DNA of 32,017 nucleotides from Geobacteraceae bacterium. Lineage in GTDB: Bacteria > Desulfobacterota > Desulfuromonadia > Desulfuromonadales > BM103. The DNA is taken from positions 13,886-45,902 of the forward strand of contig JAHEDT010000023.1 of assembly GCA_024641085.1 (NCBI GenBank), written 5' to 3'. Made by a program: the position numbers and the translations under genes. Below are positions 1-10,115 of this stretch, piece by piece; the stretch's first letter is position 1; every line of letters begins with the position of its first letter. The notes beneath the pieces are model-generated. The model had not been told where the DNA came from. It saw only the letters and a program-made list of their open reading frames with translations, and ran no database searches.

Positions 1-7
1 CAACTTT

Positions 8-1105
8 TCAGAACATAAATCTCCGCATGCTCACATTCATCAGCAATCCCACACCGATCATGGTCGTCACCATGCTGGTCCCCCCGTAGGAGAAGAGCGG
101 CAGCGGCACCCCGACCACCGGTAGCAGACCGATGACCATGCCAAGGTTGACCACGATGTGCCAGAAGAGCATGGCCGAAACGCCCAGGGCGAGGTACATG
201 CCGAAGCGGTCGTTGCAGCGCAGTGCAATGTGCAGACCCCAGAGCACGATCAGGCAGTAGAGGACCAGGAGGAGCAGGCAGCCGGTCAGTCCCCACTCCT
301 CGGCAAATACGGAAAAGGCAAAGTCGGTGTGGCGTTCCGGAAGAAAGGAGAGCTGCGACTGGGTTCCCTTCATGAATCCCAGGCCGCCGAAGCCGCCGCT
401 GCCCACGGCAATCTTGGACTGGATAATATGATAGCCGGCGCCCAGAGGATCACGCTCCGGATTGAGGAACGTCAGAATGCGCTGTCTCTGATAGTCGTGC
501 AACAGGAACCATCCACCGCTGGCCGCGGCGAGTCCCGTCAGCCCGATGACCATGATGGCGTAACGCTGCACGCCGGCATACAGGGCCATGGTGCCGCCGA
601 TACACAGCACCAGCAAGGCGGTCCCCAGGTCCGGCTGTTTCATGATCAAAAGAGCCGGTATGCCGAGCAGCAAGCCGGGGGCAACCAGCTCCCGTAATGA
701 AAACCCGCGCAGATGGGCTTTGTCACTGAAATACCGCGCCAGGGTGACAATGATCACGATCTTCATGATTTCACTCGGCTGCACGTTGATCCCGGCCAGG
801 CTGATCCAGCGGGTCGCCCCCATGCTGGTCCGGCCGACGGCCAGGACCAGGACCAAGAGCAGAAGGTTGCCGCCGTACAGAGGGAAGCTGAAGTATTCCA
901 GATGACGGTAGTCGAACAGACAGATAACAGCGATGATCAACAACCCAAGGCCCAGCCAATAGAACTGCTTGAGGTAGACCGGAGGCACTGCGGTCGTCCA
1001 TGAGGACGTGGCACTGTATAGATTGGCAATACCGATACCGGCAATCAGCAGGATCAGCAGCAGGTAGGTCCAGTCGAAGTGGGTGATCAGGCGTCTGTCA
1101 AACAT
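8..1105 (-). CDS. rodA: RodA, SEDS-family peptidoglycan glycosyltransferase
   Basis: RodA polymerises lipid II into glycan strands during cell elongation, working in the inner membrane with PBP2 and MreCD. The 365-residue product is a polytopic membrane protein of normal length for the family. Visible hallmarks are W100 in the first large loop, the motif PERHTDF with D261 (the SEDS catalytic aspartate) and the C-terminal GTSMVTTMIG segment. The ATG at 1105 follows a GGAG ribosome site and lies 3 nt after the stop of the PBP2 gene, so the two are almost certainly co-transcribed. It is the last gene of the mre cluster; the 7 bases beyond its stop are too few to show a terminator. FtsW is the alternative SEDS member, but the partner PBP2 and mre context point to RodA. 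Confidence 0.96.
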   Translation of the reverse strand: MFDRRLITHFDWTYLLLILLIAGIGIANLYSATSSWTTAVPPVYLKQFYWLGLGLLIIAVICLFDYRHLEYFSFPLYGGNLLLLVLVLAVGRTSMGATRWISLAGINVQPSEIMKIVIIVTLARYFSDKAHLRGFSLRELVAPGLLLGIPALLIMKQPDLGTALLVLCIGGTMALYAGVQRYAIMVIGLTGLAAASGGWFLLHDYQRQRILTFLNPERDPLGAGYHIIQSKIAVGSGGFGGLGFMKGTQSQLSFLPERHTDFAFSVFAEEWGLTGCLLLLVLYCLIVLWGLHIALRCNDRFGMYLALGVSAMLFWHIVVNLGMVIGLLPVVGVPLPLFSYGGTSMVTTMIGVGLLMNVSMRRFMF

Positions 1106-1108
1106 CGA

Positions 1109-2977
1109 TCAGTCTCCGGAAGCAACGGGTTGGGGCGTCGCTGCGCCGTTGCCCTGGTCGGCAAAATAGGCCTCGTATATGGCCTTGGCGACCGGCGCGG
1201 CGGCGCTCGAACCGTGCCCGCCGTGTTCTATCACCACGGCAACGGCAATCTGCGGCTTCTCTGCCGGGGCAAAGGAAACAAAGAGCGCATGGTCCCTGTA
1301 CTGGTAAGGGATATCGTCATCATCCGGGGCCTCCTCATTATCGTCCTTGCGTCGGACAACCTGCGCCGTCCCCGTTTTCCCGGCGTACCGGAGCGTTGCC
1401 ATGCGACTGCGCCATGCGGTGCCGCCGACCTCGTTGACGACGGCTTCCATCCCCTTGCGTACCGCATTCAATGAACTGCTTGGCCAGGCCGTCTCGACAA
1501 GTTTTTCAGGTTTGAGAATCCAGTCCGTATCACCTTCGAGGGTCACGACCTTCTCGACAATCTGCGGTCGCCATACAGTGCCGCCGTTGGCCAGCGCGGC
1601 AGTCATCGAAGCCAATTGCAATGGAGTCGCCAAAACGAACCCCTGGCCGATGGAGGAAATCGCCGTCTCGCCATCATACCAGCTGGTGCCGAAGCGCTGC
1701 TTTTTCCACGCCCGGGTCGGAATCATCCCCGCACGCTCGCCGCCGAACGGGAAGCCGGTCGGCTTGCCAAGCCCCAAGCGTTGGGCCACACTGGCGATGC
1801 GGTCGATGCCAGTATCAAGACCAACCCGGTAGAACCAGACATCACAGCTCTCCTTGATCGCAGTGTTCAGATCGACGGAGCCATGTCCACCCTTTTTCCA
1901 GCAGCGGTATTCGTAGCTGCCGAGTTTTAAACTACCGTCGCACTGAACCCTGGTCGCAGGCGTTACACGCCCGGATTCCAGGGCCGCCAGGGCAACGACC
2001 ATCTTGAAAGTCGAACCGGGTGGGTACTGGCCGCGCAGGGCCTTGTTGGTCATCGGGTGACGCGGGTCTTCGATCAGTTTGCGCCATTCATCGCTGCTGA
2101 TGCCGCGCGCGAACCAGGCAGGGTCAAAATTGGGCCGGCTGACAAAAGCGAGAATTTCACCGCTGTTGACATCGAGTGCCACAACGGATCCGGCTCGATC
2201 GCCAACCGCCTGTTCAGCCGCCTGTTGAAGTTTGGCATCGATGGTCAGATAAAGATTTTGCCCTGGGAGCGGATCGCGGGTTGTTACCTGGCGCAGCTCA
2301 CGTCCCCGGACATTGACTTCGATGCGCTTTTGTCCGTCGACCCCCCGCAAGCGGTCTTCAAACAGGCGCTCCAGGGCCGTCTTGCCGACCATCTCCCCGG
2401 ACCGGTAGCTGGAGAATTCCGACTGACTCAATTCCTCCTCAGTCACTTCACCGAGATAACCGAGCAGGTGAGAGGCCATTTCGCCATAGGGGTAAGCCCT
2501 GAACGGTTTGACCTCGACCAGGATGCCGGGCAGATCGACGGAGTTTTCCTGAACCTTTTCCATCGCCTGGCGGCCGACATCCTCGAGCAGGGGCAACGGG
2601 CGGTAGCGTGGCAGCCCTTCTCTCTTGTGCCAGTCCTCCTTGAGATGGTCCTCGTCAACATCGAGGAGTCCGGCCAGGTTGTGAAAGAGCTGTTCACGGT
2701 CTTCTATTTCCTGGCGGAGGGCCGAAACCGTAAAAGCAGGCCGATTGTCCACCAGCAGGGTCCCGTTGCGGTCGAAAATCGCTCCGCGCGGTGCTTCGAT
2801 CGCAACATAGCGGATGCGGTTGCGCTCCGATAGCTTACGGTAGTAATCGACACCGAGAACCTGCAGGTACCAGAGCCGCAGGGCCAGAACGCAGAAAATG
2901 CCGGCAACGATTAACGAAGAGACGATGAAGCGGCGCCGCAGGCCGGGGGTTTCTTCAGGAGAGGGTTTAAGACTCAT
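1109..2977 (-). CDS. mrdA: Penicillin-binding protein 2 (peptidoglycan transpeptidase)
   Basis: A class B PBP that cross-links peptidoglycan made by RodA during side-wall growth. The 622 residues comprise a short cytoplasmic tail, one membrane anchor (about residues 17-40), a pedestal/dimerisation domain and a transpeptidase domain. The three active-site motifs are present: STFK at 322-325 (nucleophile S322), SCD at 377-379 and KTG at 534-536. The SCDVWFY context is typical of PBP2 rather than PBP3. The start lies 11 nt inside the 3' end of mreD, indicating translational coupling. The acidic linker near the C terminus (NEEAPDDDD) is a local peculiarity just before the end of the catalytic domain. 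Confidence 0.96.
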   Translation of the reverse strand: MSLKPSPEETPGLRRRFIVSSLIVAGIFCVLALRLWYLQVLGVDYYRKLSERNRIRYVAIEAPRGAIFDRNGTLLVDNRPAFTVSALRQEIEDREQLFHNLAGLLDVDEDHLKEDWHKREGLPRYRPLPLLEDVGRQAMEKVQENSVDLPGILVEVKPFRAYPYGEMASHLLGYLGEVTEEELSQSEFSSYRSGEMVGKTALERLFEDRLRGVDGQKRIEVNVRGRELRQVTTRDPLPGQNLYLTIDAKLQQAAEQAVGDRAGSVVALDVNSGEILAFVSRPNFDPAWFARGISSDEWRKLIEDPRHPMTNKALRGQYPPGSTFKMVVALAALESGRVTPATRVQCDGSLKLGSYEYRCWKKGGHGSVDLNTAIKESCDVWFYRVGLDTGIDRIASVAQRLGLGKPTGFPFGGERAGMIPTRAWKKQRFGTSWYDGETAISSIGQGFVLATPLQLASMTAALANGGTVWRPQIVEKVVTLEGDTDWILKPEKLVETAWPSSSLNAVRKGMEAVVNEVGGTAWRSRMATLRYAGKTGTAQVVRRKDDNEEAPDDDDIPYQYRDHALFVSFAPAEKPQIAVAVVIEHGGHGSSAAAPVAKAIYEAYFADQGNGAATPQPVASGD

Positions 2978-3503
2978 AACGGCTATCGAGCTTGCGCAGG
3001 CCGGGCAGGTTCCTGTGCGGCATGAAGGTGCGCTGTAGCCAGACGCTCACCCGCAAAAGGACCAGTGCCGCCAGGAAATTAAGCAGCAGTTGGAAGGGCA
3101 GCTGCAATGCCATCTGCGGCCAGATCCTTGCCGTTTGGCTGAAAAAGTCCAGTGCGAAGGCCGCCATGACCGTCTGCAGAACAGTGCCGACGGCGACCAA
3201 CAGAAGCAACAACGGGGAGCTTTCCGTATTGACCCGGGACACGATGCCGCGCACGGCAAGGAAGATGCCGAGCATGACAAAGCCGTTAAGACCGGGAAAG
3301 GTGCCGGCCATGCCATCGTAGCCCCAGCCGAGGAGATAGACCAACAGGCCGCCGCGCCAGGGGCCCTCGTGCAGGCCGAGATAGATGACCAGGACCAAAA
3401 GCAGGTCCGGCTTGCTATCTCCCGGCAACACCAGGGGGAGCAGGAGAGTCTGCAGGATGATGGCAATGCCCGCCAGGGCGAGATAGACCAGGGTCCGGTT
3501 CAT
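2967..3503 (-). CDS. mreD: Rod shape-determining protein MreD
   Basis: MreD is a small polytopic inner-membrane protein of the elongasome that balances MreC action on PBP2. The 178-residue product is hydrophobic, with five or six predicted membrane segments, and begins with a leucine-rich helix around residues 7-25. Sequence conservation in this family is low, so the call rests mainly on length, hydropathy and position between mreC and mrdA. Its ATG overlaps the mreC stop by 4 nt (ATGA), and its own 3' end overlaps mrdA by 11 nt, so it sits in a tightly coupled operon. Confidence 0.92.
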   Translation of the reverse strand: MNRTLVYLALAGIAIILQTLLLPLVLPGDSKPDLLLVLVIYLGLHEGPWRGGLLVYLLGWGYDGMAGTFPGLNGFVMLGIFLAVRGIVSRVNTESSPLLLLLVAVGTVLQTVMAAFALDFFSQTARIWPQMALQLPFQLLLNFLAALVLLRVSVWLQRTFMPHRNLPGLRKLDSRYES

Positions 3504-4318
3504 TGAGGGCTCCGCAACAGGACCAGGACCTCTTCCAGGTGAGTGAAATCAACTGCAGGGGTCACTTCGATCGACTGGAACAGACCGAATTCCCGCCGAT
3601 CGATACTCTCTACGCTGCCGATAACCAGGCCTTTCGGGAAAACCCCGCCCATGCCACTGGTCACAACACGGTCACCGATTTTGACTTCCTCCTGGCGCAA
3701 AACGAAATCGAATACCAACTGTTCACCCTGTCCCCGGCAAACACCGCGGGCACGGTTGTCCTGCAGCAGGCTCGCTACTGCTGAAGACGCATCGGTAATC
3801 AGCAGGACCCGCGAAAAATGTGGGCTGCTGCGAACGACACGACCAACCACGCCTTCAGCGACCACAACCGGCAGCCCTTCTGTAACGTTGTCATCACTCC
3901 CCTTGTCGATCATGACGGTGCGGAACCAACTCGAAGCATCCTCTGCGACCACCCGTGCCGGGAGCGTGGCCATCTCCTGGGCTTCCTTGAAGTCGAGCAG
4001 CAGACGCAGTCGCGCATTCTCCAGGCGAACTTCGTCACTCTGGGTCAAGAGGGCCTGCAGGGAGCGATTCTCTTCGACCAGGCTGAGGTTGTCTTCCGCC
4101 GTCTCCACCAGGTAGAGATAATGCCCCCAGATATCGGCGACCCCCATGATCACCCGGTCAAAAGCTGCCTGTACCGGACCGGTCGCACGCAGAACAAGGC
4201 TCTCCATGAAGCTCGTCTCATCCTGCTGACGCAGGTTGACCGAGTACCAGAGCAGCGCACCCAGCAGCAGAATGCCGCCAAGTAACAGAGGCCGGTTTTT
4301 ACGCCACCATTCCCACAT
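3500..4318 (-). CDS. mreC: Rod shape-determining protein MreC
   Basis: MreC is a bitopic periplasmic scaffold that activates PBP2. The 272-residue protein has a short basic cytoplasmic tail (WWRKNRP), one transmembrane helix at about residues 11-26, a Glu/Leu-rich coiled coil at about 70-110 and the C-terminal beta-domain with the MVTSGMGGVFPKGL-type segment (here RVVTSGMGGVFPKGLVIG), a family signature. The ATG at 4318 has only a weak GGA ribosome site and lies 14 nt beyond the end of a terminator-like hairpin (4333-4358), which could limit its expression relative to mreB. The stop overlaps mreD by 4 nt. Confidence 0.95.
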   Translation of the reverse strand: MWEWWRKNRPLLLGGILLLGALLWYSVNLRQQDETSFMESLVLRATGPVQAAFDRVIMGVADIWGHYLYLVETAEDNLSLVEENRSLQALLTQSDEVRLENARLRLLLDFKEAQEMATLPARVVAEDASSWFRTVMIDKGSDDNVTEGLPVVVAEGVVGRVVRSSPHFSRVLLITDASSAVASLLQDNRARGVCRGQGEQLVFDFVLRQEEVKIGDRVVTSGMGGVFPKGLVIGSVESIDRREFGLFQSIEVTPAVDFTHLEEVLVLLRSPQ

Positions 4319-4332
4319 GAATCATGTCCACG

Positions 4333-4372
4333 AAAAAAGAGGGCATAAGGCCCTCTTTAATGATCATTAAAG
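4333..4372 (-). terminator. Terminator-like hairpin overlapping a palindrome, before mreC
   Basis: Read on the minus strand, AAAGAGGGC (4358-4350) pairs with GCCCTCTTT (4344-4336) around a 5-nt loop and is followed by a run of six T, a textbook intrinsic terminator. A perfect 18-bp palindrome CTTTAATGATCATTAAAG (4355-4372) immediately precedes it and shares four bases with the first terminator arm, so the two structures could exclude each other. The position fits an attenuator between mreB and mreC, or simply the mreB terminator. Confidence 0.7.
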
Positions 4373-4620
4373 TAAATTGCAACTTTTCAGGGCGATACTC
4401 AGAATGGCCACATCACAGACGGGCAGGAATAATCCTAAGCCCAGAATGTAAAGTGATCAGAAATGAGTGACAGCGCACAACAGAACAAAGCATTCAATCC
4501 CCGACCCTGTTGTCCCGGCTCTTAATGCCTTATTTCCTGCACTTTGCACCATGCCGAGCGGTTCCAACGATCCAAAGCCGTCTCATACCCCGAGGTTGCA
4601 GGAGCAATTGCCGAGGCGGT
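4373..4620. other. Non-coding spacer between mreB and mreC
   Basis: About 250 bases with no credible gene on either strand. I looked on the minus strand for a sigma70 promoter to drive mreC and saw no convincing -35/-10 pair, although a diverged or non-sigma70 promoter cannot be excluded. If there is none, mreCD-mrdA-rodA depend on read-through from mreB. Confidence 0.5.
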
Positions 4621-5703
<1,083 letters not shown>

Positions 5704-5745
5704 TCAGACTTCAAGTGACCGGACCAAGGCCGGAAAATGTTGTTT

Positions 5746-5774
5746 ACACTAGCAAAAGCCCCCAGGCTTTTCAA
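5746..5774 (-). promoter_or_regulatory. Candidate sigma70 promoter of mreB
   Basis: Minus strand: -35 TTGAAA (5774-5769), 17-bp spacer, -10 TAGTGT (5751-5746) preceded by TGC, an extended -10. It would give a leader of about 55 nt before the mreB ATG. Confidence 0.5.
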
Positions 5775-5793
5775 GGGATAAAAGGAAAAACTG

Positions 5794-5822
5794 TTGCATT
5801 TATACAGGTGATTGTCTAACAT
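5794..5822 (+). promoter_or_regulatory. Candidate sigma70 promoter of the ppiD-like gene
   Basis: TTGCAT (5794-5799), 17-bp spacer, TAACAT (5817-5822). Moderate match; it lies 52 nt before the chosen ATG. Divergent from the mreB promoter, so the two promoters share about 50 bp. Confidence 0.4.
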
Positions 5823-5874
5823 TCGGCCCTATTCCCAAAAGACCCAAAAACACCTTGAGGAGAAACCCGGACTC

Positions 5875-7818
5875 ATGCTCGATTTTGTACGCAACAAACA
5901 GAAATCCATCATCATCAAACTGGCCTTCGCCATCATCATTCTCAGCTTCGTTATCGGCTACGCCATGCTCTCCTCTCCCGGCGGTCCCGGTGGCGAAGAC
6001 CAGACCGCGGAAGCGGCCGTGGTCAACGGCAAGACGATCGCCTACGACGATTTTCGACAAGCCTACGGCAACCTCTACCAGCTTTACCAGAACATCTACC
6101 AGGACCAATTCACCCCGGCCCTGGAGAAGCAACTCAAGCTGGCCGAGAAAACCATCAACAGCCTGATCGAACAGGTCCTGCTGCAGGAGGACGCCGAACG
6201 CCTGCAACTCGAGGTCAGCGGCAAGGAACTTGTTGACTCCATCGCCGGCATCCAAGCTTTCCAGGAGAACGGCGTCTTCAACAAGGACCGTTACCTGCAG
6301 GTGCTGGCCTACCAGCGCATGACCAGCGACCAGTTCGAAGCGCTGCAGCGCAGCGAGCTGCTCATCAACAAGGTGCGTGAGAACATCCAGTCCGGGATTG
6401 CCGTCACGGATGCCGACATTGAACAGGAATTTCGCAATAACAACGAGAAGCTCAACTTGAACTTCGTCAGCCTGGCACCGGCAGCTTTCGAGACCAAGGT
6501 CAAGGTGACCGACGAAGCCCTAGAGGCTTTTTTCAAGGAGCAGCAGGAGGTCTTTCGCGCTCCGGAGATGGTCGCCCTGCGCTACCTGCAATTCGAACCG
6601 CAGCGCTACCTCAGCGACGCGACCTTCGATGACACTGAACTCGAAAAGTTCTATCGTCGCCACCTCGACCGGTTCGAAATCCACGAGCGCGTCAAGGCTT
6701 CGCATATCCTGGTCAAGGTCGATGCGAACATGGACGCGCCGACCCAGGCCAAGAAACGCGCCTTTGCTGAGAAACTTCTCGAGGAAGCCAAGGCCGGCAA
6801 AGACTTCTCAGAGCTGGCCAGGCTCAATTCCGACGACAAGGCCAGCGCGGTCAACGGCGGCAGCCTCGGCACCTTCACCCGCGGTTCGATGGTCAAGCCT
6901 TTCGAAGCTGCGGCCTTCAGCATGAAGCCCGGCGACATCAGTGACCTCGTGGAAACCACCTTCGGCTACCACATCATCAAGGTGGAGGAGCACATCGAAC
7001 CCGGCATTCGTTCCATGGCCGACGCCCTGGATGAAGTCAAGGAAGGGCTGCGCGCCGAGAAAGCCGGCCAGCTGGCTTTCGAAAAAGCGATGGATGCCTA
7101 TAATATCAACCGCAAGACCGGCGACCTGGATGCGGCAGCAACGGCCAACAAGCTTGGTCTTAAGGAGACCGGCCCCTTTGCGCGCGACGGTTACATCGAT
7201 GGCATCGGCCGCAACGAGGAGATCATCAACGCCGCTTTCCTGTTGGATGAGAACACCCTGGCAAAGCCGGTCACAACCGACAACGGCGTGATCCTGTTCG
7301 GCCTCAAGGAGCGGGTTGCCAGCCACATCCCGGAATTTGCCGAGGTCAAGGACCTGGTGACAGCGGCCTACCGGACCGCCGAAGCGGCCAAGCTGGCCAA
7401 GACCGCGGCCGAAGAACTGGTCACTGCCCTGCATGACGGCGGCGGCCTAGCCAAACTGGCGGACAAGGCCGGCTACACACTTGAAGAGACCGGCGAGTTT
7501 ACCCGCAGCTACGGCCCCTTCGTGCCACGTCTCGGTAGTTCCGCAGAGCTGGCGGCAGCGGCCTTCGACCTGAGCGAGGGGCAGACTGCGATCGATCGTT
7601 ACTTCGAGATCCAGAACCGCTTCGTGGTCGCTGCGATCAAGCAGCGGATTGCCGCAAATATGACACAGCTGGATGACGCCAAGCGTGCCGAGCTGCACAA
7701 ATCACTGCTCAGCCGCAAACAGAACGATGCCGTCGAAAAGCGCCTGGCCGAACTCCGTGGCGCGGCGACGGTCATCATCTCGCCCCGCATCCAAGACATT
7801 CTCAACAAGGAGAAATAG
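5875..7818 (+). CDS. ppiD: PpiD/SurA-type periplasmic peptidyl-prolyl isomerase
   Basis: A membrane-anchored periplasmic folding factor that receives proteins emerging from the Sec translocon. The 647-residue protein has a basic N-terminal stretch, one membrane helix at about residues 11-31, a SurA_N-like helical region, a parvulin (PPIC) domain at about 269-375 recognisable by the KASHILVK start, the GGSLGTF core and the FGYHIIKV end, and a long C-terminal helical region. This is the PpiD layout and near its usual length. The ATG at 5875 follows TTGAGGAG with good spacing; the longer TTG start at 5812 lies inside the promoter and was rejected. The parvulin core seems intact, so catalytic activity is possible, whereas E. 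coli PpiD is considered inactive. The purC start follows its stop by 3 nt. Confidence 0.9.
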   Translation: MLDFVRNKQKSIIIKLAFAIIILSFVIGYAMLSSPGGPGGEDQTAEAAVVNGKTIAYDDFRQAYGNLYQLYQNIYQDQFTPALEKQLKLAEKTINSLIEQVLLQEDAERLQLEVSGKELVDSIAGIQAFQENGVFNKDRYLQVLAYQRMTSDQFEALQRSELLINKVRENIQSGIAVTDADIEQEFRNNNEKLNLNFVSLAPAAFETKVKVTDEALEAFFKEQQEVFRAPEMVALRYLQFEPQRYLSDATFDDTELEKFYRRHLDRFEIHERVKASHILVKVDANMDAPTQAKKRAFAEKLLEEAKAGKDFSELARLNSDDKASAVNGGSLGTFTRGSMVKPFEAAAFSMKPGDISDLVETTFGYHIIKVEEHIEPGIRSMADALDEVKEGLRAEKAGQLAFEKAMDAYNINRKTGDLDAAATANKLGLKETGPFARDGYIDGIGRNEEIINAAFLLDENTLAKPVTTDNGVILFGLKERVASHIPEFAEVKDLVTAAYRTAEAAKLAKTAAEELVTALHDGGGLAKLADKAGYTLEETGEFTRSYGPFVPRLGSSAELAAAAFDLSEGQTAIDRYFEIQNRFVVAAIKQRIAANMTQLDDAKRAELHKSLLSRKQNDAVEKRLAELRGAATVIISPRIQDILNKEK

Positions 7819-7821
7819 ACC

Positions 7822-8715
7822 GTGAGTGCCATCGTTCTCGAAACCAGCCTGCCCGGGCTGAAACTGGTTAACCGGGGCAAAGTGCGCGACATCTACGATC
7901 TTGGCGAGCATCTCCTGATCGTCACCTCCGACCGCCTCTCCGCTTTCGATGTCATTATGAACGAAGGCATTCCGAAGAAAGGCCAGGTGCTCAACCAGAT
8001 ATCGATCTTCTGGTTCAGGAAGATGGCCGACATCATCCCCAACCACATTGTTGCGACCGAGGTCAGCGACTTCCCGGCGGCGACCCACGCCTATCGCGAC
8101 CAGCTCGAAGGCCGCAGCATGCTGGTCAAGAAGGCCCGCCCCCTGCCGGTCGAATGCATCGTGCGCGGCTACGTATCCGGTTCGGGATGGAAGGAATATA
8201 AGAAGCTGGGCAGCATCTGCGGCATCCCCCTGCCGGCCAATCTGCTCGAGAGCGACCGCCTGCCCGAGCCGATCTTCACCCCGTCCACCAAGGCCGAACT
8301 CGGCGCACACGACGAAAACATCTCGTTCGAAGAGACCGTCAAACTCTGCGGGCAGCAGATCGCCGAGCAGGTTCGTGACAAGACCCTGGAAATCTACTCC
8401 CGTGCCCGCGACTTTGCCTGGGGTAAAGGGATCATCATCGCCGACACCAAGTTCGAATACGGCATCATGGACGATGGAAGCCTGCTCTGGATCGACGAGG
8501 CCCTCTCCCCGGACTCATCGCGTTTCTGGCCCAAAGACCTCTACAAGCCGGGCGGTCCACAGCCGAGCTTCGATAAGCAGTTCGTGCGCGATTACCTGGA
8601 GACCCTGGACTGGAACAAGCAGGCGCCGCCGCCGCCACTGCCCCCGGAGATCGTCACCAGGACTTCGGAGAAATACCAGGAGGCGCTCCTGCTGCTGACC
8701 GGTATTACCCTTTAA
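7822..8715 (+). CDS. purC: SAICAR synthase (phosphoribosylaminoimidazole-succinocarboxamide synthase)
   Basis: Catalyses the ATP-dependent joining of aspartate to CAIR, the eighth step of de novo purine synthesis, in the cytoplasm. The 297 residues are the length of the longer bacterial/yeast-like form. Seen: the [10 protein letters not shown] opening that binds [14 protein letters not shown], the [13 protein letters not shown] segment and [12 protein letters not shown] near the C terminus. It starts with GTG at 7822, whose ribosome site AAGGAG lies inside the last codons of the ppiD-like gene, so the two are co-transcribed. The pairing with ppiD has no obvious pathway logic. No clear terminator follows, but an independent tRNA promoter lies 170 nt downstream. 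Confidence 0.96.
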   Translation: MSAIVLETSLPGLKLVNRGKVRDIYDLGEHLLIVTSDRLSAFDVIMNEGIPKKGQVLNQISIFWFRKMADIIPNHIVATEVSDFPAATHAYRDQLEGRSMLVKKARPLPVECIVRGYVSGSGWKEYKKLGSICGIPLPANLLESDRLPEPIFTPSTKAELGAHDENISFEETVKLCGQQIAEQVRDKTLEIYSRARDFAWGKGIIIADTKFEYGIMDDGSLLWIDEALSPDSSRFWPKDLYKPGGPQPSFDKQFVRDYLETLDWNKQAPPPPLPPEIVTRTSEKYQEALLLLTGITL

Positions 8716-8881
8716 AATTATTTTTCTATAAATCTCAAAGTTTCCTATGAGGTCAAAGAAAAAAGCGCCTCAAGATGCTCCTCATCCTGTTCCGCTGGAC
8801 CCCGGGAGCCAACAGCGAAGACAAGGGGAACTGACCGGTAAGGCTTTCAGTAAAAGTTGATCGAAACGGCATAAAAAGCAG

Positions 8882-8910
8882 TTGACACTCCTGTGGTGCT
8901 CTGTTATAAA
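8882..8910 (+). promoter_or_regulatory. Sigma70 promoter of tRNA-Ala
   Basis: TTGACA (8882-8887), 17-bp spacer, TATAAA (8905-8910): consensus -35 and a one-mismatch -10. Transcription would start about 6 nt before the mature tRNA 5' end. The 166 bases between purC and this promoter hold no gene I can support. Confidence 0.85.
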
Positions 8911-8923
8911 TCTGCACCTGTTC

Positions 8924-8999
<76 letters not shown>

Positions 9000-9007
9000 A
9001 GAAATCA

Positions 9008-9040
9008 AAGGCTTACAGCAAATCGCTGTAAGCCTTTTTT
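9008..9040 (+). terminator. Intrinsic terminator after tRNA-Ala
   Basis: AAGGCTTACAGC (9008-9019) pairs perfectly with GCTGTAAGCCTT (9025-9036) around a 5-nt loop and runs into six T. It starts 9 nt after the CCA end. Confidence 0.92.
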
Positions 9041-9185
9041 CGTGAACCTTTTTACTCCAGCTTGCTATAGTATTTTTTTAGCCCTTCCATCAACCCGCCC
9101 GATAATCACCCCACAGCCAGGCCTCGCCCCGTATCGAATCCATCCGGATCATATTTGAACACTGCAAAAGCGCCCAGCGACAGTC

Positions 9186-9202
9186 AAAAAGCTGCCCGGC
9201 AG
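9186..9202 (-). terminator. Weak terminator candidate after the ChaN-like gene
   Basis: On the minus strand a short CTGC/GCAG hairpin is followed by CTTTTT. The stem is only 4-5 bp, so this is tentative. The rest of 9041-9242 shows nothing else. Confidence 0.25.
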
Positions 9203-9242
9203 GTTTCCTTTCCCTCATACGGGTGAGATTAAGGCCAGGCTA

Positions 9243-10115
9243 TTATTGCGCAAAGGTCCAACCGTCCTCGCCTTCGTCAAGCCACAGGTAGTCAGTGATC
9301 TCTGTACTCACATTTCCCCGGTCGACACGGCCGACGACTTCCGGCAGCAGGACCCGGTAACTGATATCGGCCCGCTCGAGCATCTGCCTGGGTATGCCAA
9401 ACTTCCAGGCGTGGCCGCTGCCGGCCAGCACCACCACCCGATAGTCCGGATTCTCATGCAGAAACTCCAGCAGGTTGCGGGCCATCATGGTGTCCCAGAG
9501 CAGCTGGGCTTCGCAGAAATTGAGATACTGGTTGCCTTGGCCAGCATGAACGCCCAGCGCCTGGCGGATGAAGTTACCGTAAGCCGGACTCACCACGCAT
9601 TGGACGTTACCGAGCATCTGACGCTCTTCTGCAGAGAGCGACTTGAAGCCGTTGCGGGCCACCTTGGCGGTGAGGCTGCGCGGGATGTTGAGACCCAGCA
9701 TCTTGATCCCATCACTGCGGGCGTGCAGGAAGATCTCCCGGTAGGCCGGCCACATGCTCCAGTTATCTCCGTAGACCTGCAGAAACTGCAGAAGAGGCAG
9801 TTCCCTGGCCGTCCAGAGATCCAGGATCTTTTGGCTGTCCTTGCGAAACATCTCAAGGCCGATGGCAAGCGGTCTCTCATCGTTGTCGAGGGCGTCGATG
9901 ATGGTCAGCTGGGCCTGATGGTGGCCGACATGGTCGTGGAATTCACCCATGAAGATGACCTGTGCAAGGAGCAGGTCGGCGAGCAGGTCATCAGGAGAAA
10001 CTTCGACTTTCTCGGCGGCATTGATAATATGCGGGTGGGCACAAGGGGCTGTCGGCAAGAGCAAGGCATGAACAGCGACCAGTATCGTCGTTATGGATTT
10101 ATGCAGGGCTCTCAT
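9243..10115 (-). CDS. ChaN/Tiki-fold exported protein (DUF399-type)
   Basis: Belongs by motif to the ChaN-like family, whose members bind haem or metal and share the Tiki/EreA fold. The 290-residue product has a cleavable signal peptide (about residues 1-25; the cysteine at 25 is preceded by Pro, so it is not a good lipobox). The conserved block GEFHDHVGHH at 57-66 carries the glutamate and histidines of the family's putative metal site; LEMF follows at about 87. A second conserved part, VVVLAGSGHAWKFGIP, is near the C terminus. The ATG overlaps the stop of the upstream M1-like peptidase by 4 nt, so both are made together and probably act in the same compartment. Whether it is a protease, a haem carrier or something else cannot be told from the sequence. 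Confidence 0.85.
   Translation of the reverse strand: MRALHKSITTILVAVHALLLPTAPCAHPHIINAAEKVEVSPDDLLADLLLAQVIFMGEFHDHVGHHQAQLTIIDALDNDERPLAIGLEMFRKDSQKILDLWTARELPLLQFLQVYGDNWSMWPAYREIFLHARSDGIKMLGLNIPRSLTAKVARNGFKSLSAEERQMLGNVQCVVSPAYGNFIRQALGVHAGQGNQYLNFCEAQLLWDTMMARNLLEFLHENPDYRVVVLAGSGHAWKFGIPRQMLERADISYRVLLPEVVGRVDRGNVSTEITDYLWLDEGEDGWTFAQ

Noticed and set aside
1079-1474. Long plus-strand frames antisense to the mre cluster (and similar shadow frames elsewhere)
   Set aside because: They mirror codon bias of the real minus-strand genes, lack ribosome sites and carry no domain motifs.
5812-5874. Upstream TTG extension of the PpiD-like gene
   Set aside because: It lies between the -35 and -10 of the candidate promoter and has no ribosome site; the ATG at 5875 has GAGGAG and gives the expected basic N terminus before the membrane helix.
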